A DNA stretch of 64,000 nt from Mucilaginibacter sp. KACC 22773 (GTDB lineage Bacteria > Bacteroidota > Bacteroidia > Sphingobacteriales > Sphingobacteriaceae). Position 1 is the first letter of the stretch. The number at the start of each line of letters is the position of its first letter. The translations under genes were made by a program, and so were the position numbers. The stretch is from the NCBI RefSeq assembly GCF_028736215.1, contig NZ_CP117883.1, positions 6,386,001 to 6,450,000 on the forward strand. The letters run 5' to 3'. Shown here piece by piece: positions 8,792 through 17,403 of the stretch. Below the pieces are notes generated by a model, which was not told the DNA's origin, did not search any database, and was given only the letters and a program-made list of their open reading frames with translations.

Positions 8792-9298
8792 TTACAATCC
8801 GTTTTTGGGCACCCAGGCCTGGCTTTTAATGAGCCATTTTCCGCTCACGTAACGAAACACAAAGGAAAATGCCCCTTCTTCGTTAAACGGATCGCCGTTA
8901 ACGGTGCCGGTGTATTCAACAGGAACTATCAGGTAGGCAACTTCTTCGGTCTGCTGAAAAATCTTGATCTTTTTTATGTTTACGGTAAAGTCGTGAATTT
9001 TAAAATCTTTAACCGCCTTTTGCACCGAGTTTACCCACTGTACACCGGCCAGTTGCCCGTTCCACGAATAAGGGTTTTGCTCGTCGGTAACCACAGCATT
9101 GGGGGCGTACATGTCCGTAACCTTATCAATATCAAATGTGTAAGATGCTTTTAGTACAGTATTGATGGTTTGCAACACCTCGGGGTTAACTTTCTTTACG
9201 GTATCTTCGGCGGCCATATCCGCAGCAATGGTTTTTTGACTTGTTATTAAAATCAATAACAAGCTTGTGTACACCATTGTTAATATGCTTTTCCTCAT
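8792..9298 (-). CDS. Exported SnoaL/NTF2-like protein
   Basis: 168 aa with an N-terminal signal sequence (MRKSILTMVYTSLLLILITSQ). The rest has the NTF2-like pattern: a first helix with INTVLKASYTFDIDKVTDMY, then NAVVTDEQNPYSWNG and a beta sheet ending in FVFRYVSGKWLIKSQAW. Proteins of this SnoaL/DUF4440 type form a cone-shaped pocket and serve as isomerases, hydrolases or binding proteins; the active residues are not conserved enough to tell. It lies 24 bp upstream of the DUF2007-like gene on the same strand and may be the first gene of that operon. Confidence 0.75.
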   Translation of the reverse strand: MRKSILTMVYTSLLLILITSQKTIAADMAAEDTVKKVNPEVLQTINTVLKASYTFDIDKVTDMYAPNAVVTDEQNPYSWNGQLAGVQWVNSVQKAVKDFKIHDFTVNIKKIKIFQQTEEVAYLIVPVEYTGTVNGDPFNEEGAFSFVFRYVSGKWLIKSQAWVPKNGL

Positions 9299-9401
9299 CT
9301 TATGCTGTTAAAATTCCTGGCCATACGCTTTTGGGCTTATAAAGTTAAGCATCAATCGTCTATTTAAAAGATAAATATCTGATTAAAAAGCATTATCATA
9401 T

Positions 9402-10697
9402 CTATTTTCCTTTAGCATTCATATAATCCAACGTTAAATTACATAGCGCTTTTACACCCAGGGTAAAGCCACTTTCGTCGATATAAAAATCGGGGGTATG
9501 GTGCGATGGCGCTTTAAGTGGGTCGGCGCCTTTAGGCATTCCTCCTAAAAAAATGAACATGCCGGGCACTTTTTCCTGGTAAAAGCTAAAATCTTCGGCC
9601 CCGGTAACGGGTGGGCGAAGTAGTACATTTTCGGCACCTGCCGTCTTTTTCAGGCTGGGCAGCATTTGCTGGGTAAGCGCCGGATCGTTAAAAGTAACCG
9701 GGTAATGGCTGCTGTACGGAATCTTCACCTCGGCAGTAGCGCCCTGTGCTTCGGCCGTTTTTGTTGCTATTTGTTTAACGCGCTCAACCAGCATCTTTTC
9801 GTCTGCCGGAGTTAATGAACGCAATGTACCCAGCATTTCAACACTCTCGGGGATAATGTTCGACCGGTTACCGCCTTTTATGGCGCCAATGGTTACCACC
9901 GCCGGGTTTTCGGTTATGTTTATATTGCGGCTCACAATAGTTTGCAGATTATTGATGATCTCGGCCGAAACCACAATCGGATCGACGCTCGACCATGGGT
10001 AGGCCCCATGTGCCGACCGCCCTTTTACGATGATCTGCAAATCATTAACACCGGCCATTGTGCCGCCCGGGCGATACGCTATTTTGCCAACCTCGGTTTG
10101 CGAATTGATGTGCAGGCCAAATACTACATCAACTTTGGGGTTTTCCAGCACGCCTTGCTTCACCATTTCTTCGGCGCCGCCTTTCTGGCCCGGCTCTACC
10201 CCTTCTTCGGCTGGCTGAAAAATAAATTTAACAGTTCCGTGCAACTCGCTTTTCATGCCCGAGAGCACCTGGGCCACACCCATTAAAATAGCCATGTGCG
10301 AATCGTGCCCGCAGGCGTGCATTACGCCAACCTCCTGGCCGTTATAAGTGGTTTTTACCTTTGAGGCAAAAGGCACATCTGTACGTTCAATAACCGGCAA
10401 GCCATCCATGTCTGCCCGCAAAGCAACTACAGGGCCCGGCTTACCGCCTTTTAAAATACCAACAACCCCTGTTGTAGCTACGCCAGTTTGCACCTGGATA
10501 CCCAACGACTGCAGGTGTTTGGCAATAATTGCCGAAGTGCGCACCTCGTGGTTGCCCAATTCGGGGTGTTCATGAAAATCGCGGCGCCAGGCAATTACCT
10601 GGTCTTTAAGGGCATCGGCTTTAATATTTACTTGCGTTTGCTGGGCAAATATTGGTGTTGTAAATAGTAAAAAAACAGGGACGATGCATAATTTCAT
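9402..10697 (-). CDS. Exported M20 amidohydrolase (N-acyl-amino-acid hydrolase type)
   Basis: 431 aa from the ATG at 10697, which opens a signal peptide (MKLCIVPVFLLFTTPIFA); a TTG nine bases earlier is not needed. It belongs to the M20D/IAA-Leu hydrolase group, which cleave amide bonds of N-acyl amino acids or related conjugates with two metal ions. Seen: the metal-ligand motif HACGHDSHMAILMG, the following FIFQPAEEG with the catalytic Glu, the dimerisation-domain phrase GRSAHGAYPW, and the late TGAEDFSFYQ with its metal-binding Glu. Length is typical. A signal peptide places it in the periplasm, which is common for Bacteroidota members. It is monocistronic; the natural substrate is unknown. 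Confidence 0.9.
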   Translation of the reverse strand: MKLCIVPVFLLFTTPIFAQQTQVNIKADALKDQVIAWRRDFHEHPELGNHEVRTSAIIAKHLQSLGIQVQTGVATTGVVGILKGGKPGPVVALRADMDGLPVIERTDVPFASKVKTTYNGQEVGVMHACGHDSHMAILMGVAQVLSGMKSELHGTVKFIFQPAEEGVEPGQKGGAEEMVKQGVLENPKVDVVFGLHINSQTEVGKIAYRPGGTMAGVNDLQIIVKGRSAHGAYPWSSVDPIVVSAEIINNLQTIVSRNINITENPAVVTIGAIKGGNRSNIIPESVEMLGTLRSLTPADEKMLVERVKQIATKTAEAQGATAEVKIPYSSHYPVTFNDPALTQQMLPSLKKTAGAENVLLRPPVTGAEDFSFYQEKVPGMFIFLGGMPKGADPLKAPSHHTPDFYIDESGFTLGVKALCNLTLDYMNAKGK

Positions 10698-10821
10698 AGG
10701 CGGCAAGTTTTTGAACCGTTAATATAGTAACAAAACACCGGATATTTTAATGTGCTGAGTTTAATTTGAAGCTGATGCCTATTCAACTCAAAATGATGGT
10801 AACCCCGGGGCTGCCAACAGG

Positions 10822-11283
10822 TTACTTTATTGCGGTTAAATCAATATCAAAAACCAACACCGAATTTGCCGGAATGGGGCCTAACGATGCGCCGCCATAG
10901 CCCAAAGCCGATGGCACGAACAATATGATATTGCCGCCTTCTTTGATGTGCGGAATGCCTGTTTGCCATCCCTTTACCAACTTGTTTAAGGGCGACGAAT
11001 AGCCATTTGCCGAATCAAACGGCGGGCCGTTAAGCAGTTTGCCCTGGTAGTTTACTGTAATGGTTGAATTAATAGTAGCTGTAGCCCCTGTACCTGGCTT
11101 AACAACCTGGTAATACAGGCCCGACGAATCTTTCACAGCCTTCACAACCGGATTGTTGGAAAGGTAAACCCTGATAAGCGAATCGTCGATCCTGGCCTGC
11201 TTCACTGCATCAACATTGGGAGCTGTTTTACAGGATGCAAAGGCGATAACAGAAATAAATAGTACTAACAATAGGTTCTTCAT
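10822..11283 (-). CDS. FKBP-type peptidyl-prolyl isomerase lipoprotein 1
   Basis: 153 aa from the ATG at 11283; the lipoprotein signal MKNLLLVLFISVIAFASC puts the lipidated Cys at residue 18. A charged helix (about 25-55) precedes one FKBP domain (about 60-153). Residues that line the FKBP pocket are present: NYQGKLLNG, FDS, VKGWQTG with the pocket Trp, and LGYG before IPANSVLVFDIDL. It should speed proline cis-trans isomerisation of periplasmic or outer-membrane proteins. It is the last of three tandem paralogues on this strand and the one closest to standard FKBP sequence. Confidence 0.9.
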   Translation of the reverse strand: MKNLLLVLFISVIAFASCKTAPNVDAVKQARIDDSLIRVYLSNNPVVKAVKDSSGLYYQVVKPGTGATATINSTITVNYQGKLLNGPPFDSANGYSSPLNKLVKGWQTGIPHIKEGGNIILFVPSALGYGGASLGPIPANSVLVFDIDLTAIK

Positions 11284-11382
11284 ATCATTTTTAAAATCCG
11301 GGCGTTTAAAACTACTCAATTATCGCCATAAAAAAAGCCCGGCGATTTATCATACCAGGCTATTATTTTCATTTAAATTTAT

Positions 11383-11868
11383 TTAAGCGCCTGTGGGCGT
11401 AAGGTCCACATTAAATATCAACACCGAGTTTGCCGGGATTTTATCTGTTGTAGTAGTACCATATCCGTATTGCGATGGTATCAGCATGATGAGTTTCGAT
11501 CCTATGCGCACATGCGGTATTACTATTCGCCAACCATAAATCAAGCTTCCTAAGGTGGCGTTAAGGCTGGTGCTCGAGTCAAATACGGTACCGTTAAGTA
11601 ACGTACCAATATAGCTTCCGGTGATTTTTGTATTAAGCGTTGGATAAGCCCCTCCTCCTTCGCTAATAACCTGGTAGTAACACCCTAAGGTATCTTTCAC
11701 ATTGGTAATCTCGGGGTGGGCAGTAAGATATGCCTTAATTGCAGCATCGTCATCCGAAGCCTGTTGTATTGCGGCACTAATTGTCGGGTCACTTACTTTT
11801 GTACACGATGACAGCGAATAGATGGCTAAGGGAAATAGAATTAAAAATAAAAGTTTTTTCATTTTCAT
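11383..11868 (-). CDS. FKBP-type peptidyl-prolyl isomerase lipoprotein 2
   Basis: 161 aa with lipobox SLSSC (Cys22). The plan is the same as in its neighbours: helix with TISAAIQQASDDDAAIKAYL, then an FKBP domain with SYIGTLLNGTVFDSS, YGWRIVIPH (pocket Trp present), YGYG and IPANSVLIFNVDL. It differs from copy 1 in the flap loop (a Thr-rich GTTTTDK) and lacks the basic residues usual after the Trp. It is separated from copy 1 by 99 bp and from copy 3 by 172 bp, so the copies may have separate promoters. Isomerase activity is likely but untested by sequence alone. Confidence 0.88.
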   Translation of the reverse strand: MKMKKLLFLILFPLAIYSLSSCTKVSDPTISAAIQQASDDDAAIKAYLTAHPEITNVKDTLGCYYQVISEGGGAYPTLNTKITGSYIGTLLNGTVFDSSTSLNATLGSLIYGWRIVIPHVRIGSKLIMLIPSQYGYGTTTTDKIPANSVLIFNVDLTPTGA

Positions 11869-12040
11869 ACAGATCAGTTAACATTAATAGGGTTAAAAAC
11901 ACTAAACGTTGCAAATTGTGAAAACTTATTTAGGCAGGTATTTAATTCTGGCAAAAACACCGTTGTAAATATACAATCGAAACCGTATTATAATAGCAAA
12001 CAGAGCACTGTTTTTTATTCGCGTTGTACCAATACTGTGG

Positions 12041-12517
12041 CTAATTGGCTACCGCGGTTAAATTAACAGAAAATATCAGTACTGAATTTGCAGGGATAAT
12101 GCCGGCCTGCGCATTTCCATAGGCGTAGCGCGATGGGGTTATTATCAGCATTTGCCCACCTGTTTTAAGGTAGGGTAATGCAATTTGCCATGCTGGTATC
12201 AGGCCATTTAAGCGGTACACCAGGTTGGTGCTCGAGTCAAATATAGTCCCGTTGGTTAACTTGCCGGTATAAGCCGCTGTAATTGTAGTTGTTAAAGCAG
12301 GGTTAGCACCAGTACCCTGGGTAATTATCTGGTAGTAAACACCGGTTGTATCTTTTACCGCATGAATTTCGGTATGTGCTGCAAGGTAGGCCTGGATGGT
12401 TGTCTCATCTGCGGCGGCCTGTTTGGCGGCATCAAAAGGCACCACGTTATTATTCGATTTCAGGCACGATGAAAACAGTGCAACGGGTAGCAGCAACAAT
12501 AGCAGAAGTTTTTTCAT
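12041..12517 (-). CDS. FKBP-type peptidyl-prolyl isomerase lipoprotein 3
   Basis: 158 aa; signal MKKLLLLLLLPVALFSSC, lipidated Cys18. It has the same short helix (AADETTIQAYLAAH) and an FKBP domain with AAYTGKLTNGTIFDSS, IPAWQIALPYL, YAYG and IPANSVLIFSVNL. It shares the phrase VKDTTGVYYQIITQGTGANP with the other two copies, showing tandem duplication. It lies 64 bp downstream of aspS on the same strand. All three lack any second domain. Confidence 0.88.
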   Translation of the reverse strand: MKKLLLLLLLPVALFSSCLKSNNNVVPFDAAKQAAADETTIQAYLAAHTEIHAVKDTTGVYYQIITQGTGANPALTTTITAAYTGKLTNGTIFDSSTNLVYRLNGLIPAWQIALPYLKTGGQMLIITPSRYAYGNAQAGIIPANSVLIFSVNLTAVAN

Positions 12518-12581
12518 TTTTATTCAGATCAGTTTAGCACCTATACGGTTTAACTAATATAAACGCTACAATTTAAAAATC

Positions 12582-14327
12582 TTATACTGTTGTTTTAATC
12601 TTAAGCTCGTTAAGCTGTGTATCGGCGATGCTTGATGGCGAATCGATCATCACATCGCGACCCGAATTGTTCTTAGGGAAAGCGATAACATCGCGGATAG
12701 AATCTAACCCGGCAAAAATAGATACCAGCCTATCAAACCCAAGGGCTAAACCACCATGCGGAGGTGCGCCATACTCAAAGGCATCCATCAAAAAGCCAAA
12801 TTGCTTTTGCGCCTCTTCGGGCGAAAAGCCCAGGTGCTTAAACATCAATGACTGCATGGCACGGTCATGGATCCTTATGGATCCGCCACCAACTTCAGTG
12901 CCGTTAATAACCAGGTCATACGCGTTGGCGCGTACAGCCCCCGGATCGGTATCCAGCAAGGCAATATCTTCCGGTTTTGGCGAAGTGAAGGGGTGGTGCA
13001 TGGCATGATAACGTTCGGTTTCTTCGTCCCACTCCAGCAGCGGAAAATCAAGCACCCAAAGCGGCGCGAATTTATTTTTATCGCGCAGGCCTAAACGGCT
13101 ACCCATTTCCAGGCGCAATTCGTTCAGTTGCTTGCGTACTTTATCGGCATTGCCGGCCAATACCAGCATTAAATCGCCCCGTTCTGCCTCAAACGCTGCA
13201 GCCCAGTTGGTCAGCTCATCTTCGCTGTAAAATTTATCAACCGATGATTTTAAAGTACCATCTTCGTTATAACGGCAATATATCATGCCGGTTACGCCAA
13301 TTTGTGGGCGTTTTAACCATTCGGTAATTTCATCCAATTGCTTACGGGTGTAGCTGGCACAGCCTTTGGCGTTGATACCCACAACCAGTTCGGCGTTGTC
13401 AAATACGCCAAAACCTTTGCCTTTTACAACATCATTCAGTTCTACAAACTCCATCCCGAACCTTACATCCGGTTTATCAGAACCGTAAAGGCGCATCGCG
13501 TCGGCATATTGCATCCGTGGGAAATCGCCAAGGTCGATACCTTTTACCGTGGTGAACAGGTGGCGGGTAAGGCCTTCAAAAATATTCAGGATATCCTCCT
13601 GGGTAATGAACGATAGCTCGCAGTCAATCTGGGTAAATTCTGGCTGGCGGTCGGCACGCAAATCCTCATCCCTGAAACATTTCACAATCTGGAAATAACG
13701 GTCGAACCCGCTTACCATCAGCAATTGTTTAAATGTTTGCGGCGATTGCGGCAACGCGTAAAATTCGCCCGGGTTCATGCGGCTTGGCACCACAAAATCG
13801 CGGGCTCCTTCCGGGGTCGATTTGATCAGTACCGGGGTTTCTACCTCCAAAAAATCAATGTCGCTTAAATAGCGGCGTATTTCCTGTGCCATTTTGTGGC
13901 GCAGGATAAGATTATTACGAACAGGCGCACGGCGTAAATCAAGGTAGCGGTATTTGGCACGCAGCTCTTCGCCGCCATCAGTTTCGTCTTCTATCAGGAA
14001 CGGCGGAATTTTAGCCGAGTTCAATATCTCTAAACCGACTACAGCAATTTCAATTTCGCCGGTTGGTATTTTTGTGTTTTTGTTTGATCGCTCCAGCACC
14101 TTGCCGGTAACCTGTATCACAAACTCACGGCCAAGCTCGCGGCTTTTTTCGCGCAGCAAGGCATCAGTATCCGTATTAAAAACAAGTTGGGTTAAACCAT
14201 AACGGTCGCGCACATCAATAAATGTGGTGCCGCCCAAATCGCGCGATTTTTGTACCCAGCCACACAATGTAACTGTTTGACCTAAGTTGCTGATATTTAA
14301 TTCGCCGCAGGTATGAGTTCTTAGCAT
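12582..14327 (-). CDS. aspS: Aspartate--tRNA ligase
   Basis: 581 aa from the ATG at 14327 (MLRTHTCGELN), the standard N-terminus of bacterial AspRS; an ATG-like start 24 bases earlier is unnecessary. Order: OB-fold anticodon-binding domain (1-110, VTLCGWVQKSRDLGGTTFID), class II catalytic core with motif 2 (FRDEDLRADRQPEFTQID), the bacterial insertion domain (about 290-410), and motif 3 near the end (GLALGFDRL). It joins aspartate to tRNA-Asp in the cytoplasm. A TACTTTTG promoter element lies just upstream. Nothing is odd in the protein. Confidence 0.98.
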   Translation of the reverse strand: MLRTHTCGELNISNLGQTVTLCGWVQKSRDLGGTTFIDVRDRYGLTQLVFNTDTDALLREKSRELGREFVIQVTGKVLERSNKNTKIPTGEIEIAVVGLEILNSAKIPPFLIEDETDGGEELRAKYRYLDLRRAPVRNNLILRHKMAQEIRRYLSDIDFLEVETPVLIKSTPEGARDFVVPSRMNPGEFYALPQSPQTFKQLLMVSGFDRYFQIVKCFRDEDLRADRQPEFTQIDCELSFITQEDILNIFEGLTRHLFTTVKGIDLGDFPRMQYADAMRLYGSDKPDVRFGMEFVELNDVVKGKGFGVFDNAELVVGINAKGCASYTRKQLDEITEWLKRPQIGVTGMIYCRYNEDGTLKSSVDKFYSEDELTNWAAAFEAERGDLMLVLAGNADKVRKQLNELRLEMGSRLGLRDKNKFAPLWVLDFPLLEWDEETERYHAMHHPFTSPKPEDIALLDTDPGAVRANAYDLVINGTEVGGGSIRIHDRAMQSLMFKHLGFSPEEAQKQFGFLMDAFEYGAPPHGGLALGFDRLVSIFAGLDSIRDVIAFPKNNSGRDVMIDSPSSIADTQLNELKIKTTV

Positions 14328-14348
14328 AACAATATTTATAAAAGTTTG

Positions 14349-14356
14349 CAAAAGTA
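14349..14356 (-). promoter_or_regulatory. Promoter -7 element of aspS
   Basis: On the minus strand TACTTTTG fits the Bacteroidota -7 consensus TAnnTTTG. It implies transcription starting about 14338-14344 and a 5' leader of roughly 10-20 nt. The -33 side lies in the left arm of the inverted repeat described next and is only a partial match. Confidence 0.5.
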
Positions 14357-14369
14357 AGTTTTTAGTTCG

Positions 14370-14518
14370 AAGTCCGAAAGTCGGGAAGACGGAAAGTCCG
14401 AAAGATTGAATATTGCTGAAATTTTACTCTGCTTTTTTTTCCACCTTCTGACCAAATCGCTAATTGCTAATCTTTTCTTTCGGACTTTCCGTCTTCCCGA
14501 CTTTTTTGACTTTCCGAC
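14370..14518. repeat. Inverted repeat pair between aspS and the thiamine operon
   Basis: The left arm at 14370-14407 contains CCGAAAGTCGGGAAGACGGA; the right arm at 14469-14518 is its reverse complement with a few extra bases (CTTTCCGTCTTCCCGAC). The spacer is about 60 bp. The right arm runs into the -33 element of the thiamine operon promoter. Confidence 0.85.
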
Positions 14519-14534
14519 TAAAAAACTATCTTTG
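14505..14534 (+). promoter_or_regulatory. Promoter of the thiamine uptake operon
   Basis: TTTG at 14505-14508, 18-nt spacer, TATCTTTG at 14527-14534: an exact match to the Bacteroidota TTTG / TAnnTTTG promoter. Transcription would start near 14539-14541, at the first bases of the TPP aptamer. Confidence 0.75.
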
Positions 14535-14541
14535 CCCATAA

Positions 14542-14756
14542 TTCTCAAGGGGTGCCTTGCTTTGGTGTATCTAAAAACGAACTATAACGCGTTTTTAACC
14601 AAACTGAAAGACAGGCTGAGATCAAACCCAGGGTTTTAAAAGTCAAAATTCAAAAGTTAAAATTCAAAAGTTGCCTGTCAACTCAGAACTTAAAACTCAG
14701 AACTCAAGACTTTGGAAACCCGCACCTGATCCGGATAATGCCGGCGTAGGGAGAGG
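14542..14756 (+). ncRNA. Thiamine pyrophosphate (TPP) riboswitch, interrupted
   Basis: The conserved TPP aptamer parts are all present in order: GGGGTGCC at 14549-14556, CTGAGA at 14616-14621, and ACCTGATCCGGATAATGCC through GCGTAGGGA at 14724-14752. P3 is extended by TTTGGT/ACCAAA and AAAACG/CGTTTT pairs. A 92-bp tract lies between the first ACCC and the P4/P5 half, so the P2 strand GGGGT can pair with either of two ACCC copies. Known TPP riboswitches shut down thiamine genes when TPP binds. It precedes a TonB receptor and a PnuT-like permease, which fits. Confidence 0.93.
14624..14721 (+). repeat. Repeat tract inside the TPP riboswitch, bounded by AAACCC
   Basis: AAACCC occurs at 14624-14629 and again at 14716-14721. 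Between them are units such as AGTCAAAATTCAAAAGTT and AACTCAGAACTTAAAACTCA, the same style as intergenic repeats at 56875-56940 and at the window start. Removing one AAACCC plus the tract restores a normal TPP aptamer spacing. Confidence 0.85.
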
Positions 14757-14826
14757 TGACAAGTTAAGTGTACTGCCATTGTACCCTGGTGAGCAGATGG
14801 TTTAACTAATTTTTAGTTTAAAAATT

Positions 14827-17283
14827 TTGAAAAATGTATTCGCGGCTATCATAGCCCTGCTGCTGCCTGTTTTGGCATCGGCCCAGCTTTCCATATCCGG
14901 AAAAGTAACCAATCAATCGGGCGAAGCACTGCCCGGTGCAACTATTACCCTTACAAACCCAACTACCAGCGTTGTTGCCGATGCTACCGGCAAGTATGGC
15001 TTTACTAATCTTAAACCCGGCAACTACACACTAAATGCCAGTTTTATTGGTTACCAAGCCATCAGCAAAAATATCGTTTTAGCGGCCAGCCAGGTTATCA
15101 ACCTAACGCTCAATAATGGCACGTTTGCGGCCGAGGAAGTGACCATCAGCGCCACCCGTGCGGTTAAAAACTCGCCAACGGCATTTACCAATCTCAGCAA
15201 AAACGATTTAGCAAAAAATAACTTCGGGCAGGATCTGCCTTACCTGTTGAGCCTTACCCCATCGGTTGTGACAACATCAGATGCGGGCGCGGGCATCGGC
15301 TACACCGGCATCCGCATCCGTGGCTCTGATAATACCCGGGTTAACGTTACCATCAACGGCATTCCGCTGAATGATGCCGAAAGCCAGGGATCATACTTTA
15401 TCGACCTGCCCGACCTGGCCTCGTCGGTTGATAATATCCAGGTGCAGCGCGGCGTGGGTACATCAACCAATGGCGCTGGCGCTTTTGGCGGCAGCATCAA
15501 TATCCAGACTACCGCGCGCCGCGATACTGCTTATGCCGAGATCAATACTTCGGCCGGTTCTTACGGTTCTATCAAAAACACGGTTAATGTCGGTACCGGC
15601 TTACTGGGCGGGCATTTCAGTTTAGATGGCCGTTTATCACGCATCCACTCCAATGGTTATATTGACAGGGCAACGTCCGATTTAAAATCTCTTTACTTAA
15701 GCGCTGCCTGGTATGGCAAAAACAGCACCATCAGGGCCAACGTAATATCGGGCCACGAGCGCACTTACCAGGCCTGGAATGGCATTGCCGATTATGTTAT
15801 TGGTGATAATACCCGAAAGGATAACCGCACTTATAACGAGCTTGGCCTGATGGACGACGCCGGTAATTTTTATAAAGACCAGGTTGATGATTACCTACAA
15901 AACCACTACCAGTTGCTGTACGATCAGAAGATAAGCAGTAAGCTATCTTTTAGCGGCGCATTGCACTACACCAAGGGCAAGGGTTACTATGAAGAGTACC
16001 ATCAACAGGATGCTGTAGTCAATTATGGACTCACCCCGGTTATTATGGGTACAGATACCATTAAAACTACCGACCTGGTACGCAGGCTTTGGCTTGATAA
16101 TGAATTTTATGGTGTTACGTACGCTTTAAAATATCAGCCGCAAAGTAACCTGAACATGACCCTGGGCGGCGCTTATAATGAATACAAAGGCGCGCACTAC
16201 GGCAATATTCTTTATACTAAAGAAAGTGCCGGTATTGGCCCCAACTATGAGTACTATCGTGATAATGCCAAAAAGAACGACTTTAATATTTTTTACCGCG
16301 CCGAATGGCATTTAAACAAGTTACTGCTTTATGCCGATGCGCAGTACCGTCACCTTTACTACAATTTTTACGGTATAGACAAAAACCAGCAGAACGCGCA
16401 GCAAAGCATCGAGCTTAACTTTTTTAACCCCAAAGTAGGTATTACTTACCAGCTTAATGAGCAAAACAATGTATATGCATCATTTGCGGTAGGTAACCAT
16501 GAGCCAAACCGCGATGATTATGTTAACTCCACCCCGCAAGCCAGGCCTAAGGCCGAAAACCTGAAGGATTTTGAAGCAGGTTACCGTACTGTTGGCAAAA
16601 TTTTTAGCGGCGGTATTAATGGCTTTTATATGCTGTATAAAAACCAGCTGATACTAACCGGGGCGCTTAATGATGTGGGCAGCGCTATACGCACCAACGT
16701 TCCGGATAGCTATCGCGCAGGTGTTGAGCTTGATGGCAAAGTACGTATAACCAGCCAGCTTAACTGGGGCCTTACTGCTACCTGGAGCGCCAACAAGATT
16801 AAAAACTACCACCAGTTTTTCTCTAATTACGATGACGGCACTTTGGTTGAAGAAACATTTAAAAAAACCACCATTGCTTATTCGCCATCGCTTACCGGGG
16901 CCAGCATCATTAGCTACAGCCCGGTTAAAGGCGGCGAAATCGCTTTTATAAGCAAGTACGTGAGCAAACAGTATTTAGATAATACCATGAACCAAAACCC
17001 TGCCGGTTTTAACATAGCGCCCGATAACGCCGCTAATCCGTATGCCGCCAACAGGTATTTAAAAAGCTATTTCACCAGCGATGTAAGGCTGCGTTATAAC
17101 TTCAGCATCAGCTCGGTAAAAAACATTGGTTTGGGCCTGCAGGTTAATAATGTTTTCAGCAAAAAGTACGAGGCTAACGGTGCTACATACCCGGATATTG
17201 AAGGCGGCAACATGGTAAACTATAACTACTATTTTCCGCAGGCGCCGCGCAATTTTATGGCGATGCTTAGCCTAAATTTTTAA
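14827..17283 (+). CDS. TonB-dependent outer-membrane receptor, probably for thiamine compounds
   Basis: 818 aa. The start is TTG at 14827, giving MKNVFAAIIALLLPVLASAQ, a good signal peptide; the nearby ATG is out of frame. Order: CarboxypepD-reg-like domain (about 20-105), plug domain (about 115-225, with IRIRGSDNTRVNVTINGIPL and the IQVQRGVGTSTNGAGAFGGS box) and a 22-stranded barrel ending in the aromatic C-terminus (FMAMLSLNF). It imports a ligand across the outer membrane using TonB energy. The TPP riboswitch upstream and the PnuT-type permease downstream indicate thiamine or a thiamine phosphate as ligand, as known for Bacteroidota TPP-controlled receptors. The riboswitch link is seen; the ligand is inferred. 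Confidence 0.92.
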   Translation: MKNVFAAIIALLLPVLASAQLSISGKVTNQSGEALPGATITLTNPTTSVVADATGKYGFTNLKPGNYTLNASFIGYQAISKNIVLAASQVINLTLNNGTFAAEEVTISATRAVKNSPTAFTNLSKNDLAKNNFGQDLPYLLSLTPSVVTTSDAGAGIGYTGIRIRGSDNTRVNVTINGIPLNDAESQGSYFIDLPDLASSVDNIQVQRGVGTSTNGAGAFGGSINIQTTARRDTAYAEINTSAGSYGSIKNTVNVGTGLLGGHFSLDGRLSRIHSNGYIDRATSDLKSLYLSAAWYGKNSTIRANVISGHERTYQAWNGIADYVIGDNTRKDNRTYNELGLMDDAGNFYKDQVDDYLQNHYQLLYDQKISSKLSFSGALHYTKGKGYYEEYHQQDAVVNYGLTPVIMGTDTIKTTDLVRRLWLDNEFYGVTYALKYQPQSNLNMTLGGAYNEYKGAHYGNILYTKESAGIGPNYEYYRDNAKKNDFNIFYRAEWHLNKLLLYADAQYRHLYYNFYGIDKNQQNAQQSIELNFFNPKVGITYQLNEQNNVYASFAVGNHEPNRDDYVNSTPQARPKAENLKDFEAGYRTVGKIFSGGINGFYMLYKNQLILTGALNDVGSAIRTNVPDSYRAGVELDGKVRITSQLNWGLTATWSANKIKNYHQFFSNYDDGTLVEETFKKTTIAYSPSLTGASIISYSPVKGGEIAFISKYVSKQYLDNTMNQNPAGFNIAPDNAANPYAANRYLKSYFTSDVRLRYNFSISSVKNIGLGLQVNNVFSKKYEANGATYPDIEGGNMVNYNYYFPQAPRNFMAMLSLNF

Positions 17284-17345
17284 TACACACGAATGGATGC
17301 ACACGAATCGTCTCGAATTGGGGCGAATTTCACGAATCCGGGCAG
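17284..17345 (+). repeat. CACGAAT-rich intergenic repeat
   Basis: Units CACACGAATGGATG, CACACGAATCG and TTTCACGAATCC follow each other directly after the receptor stop codon. This is a low-complexity spacer type often seen in related genomes. Confidence 0.6.
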
Positions 17346-17403
17346 ATGTTATGCTTGGGATGGATTAGCTATACAGATGACAAATTAATTAAGAAACGCG
17401 TTT

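Noticed and set aside
12346..12537. Rightward ORF opposite the third FKBP gene
   Set aside because: It is the complement of a well-supported lipoprotein gene.
14571..14606. Separate regulatory hairpin TTTGGT...ACCAAA
   Set aside because: It is the extended P3 arm of the TPP aptamer, not an independent element.
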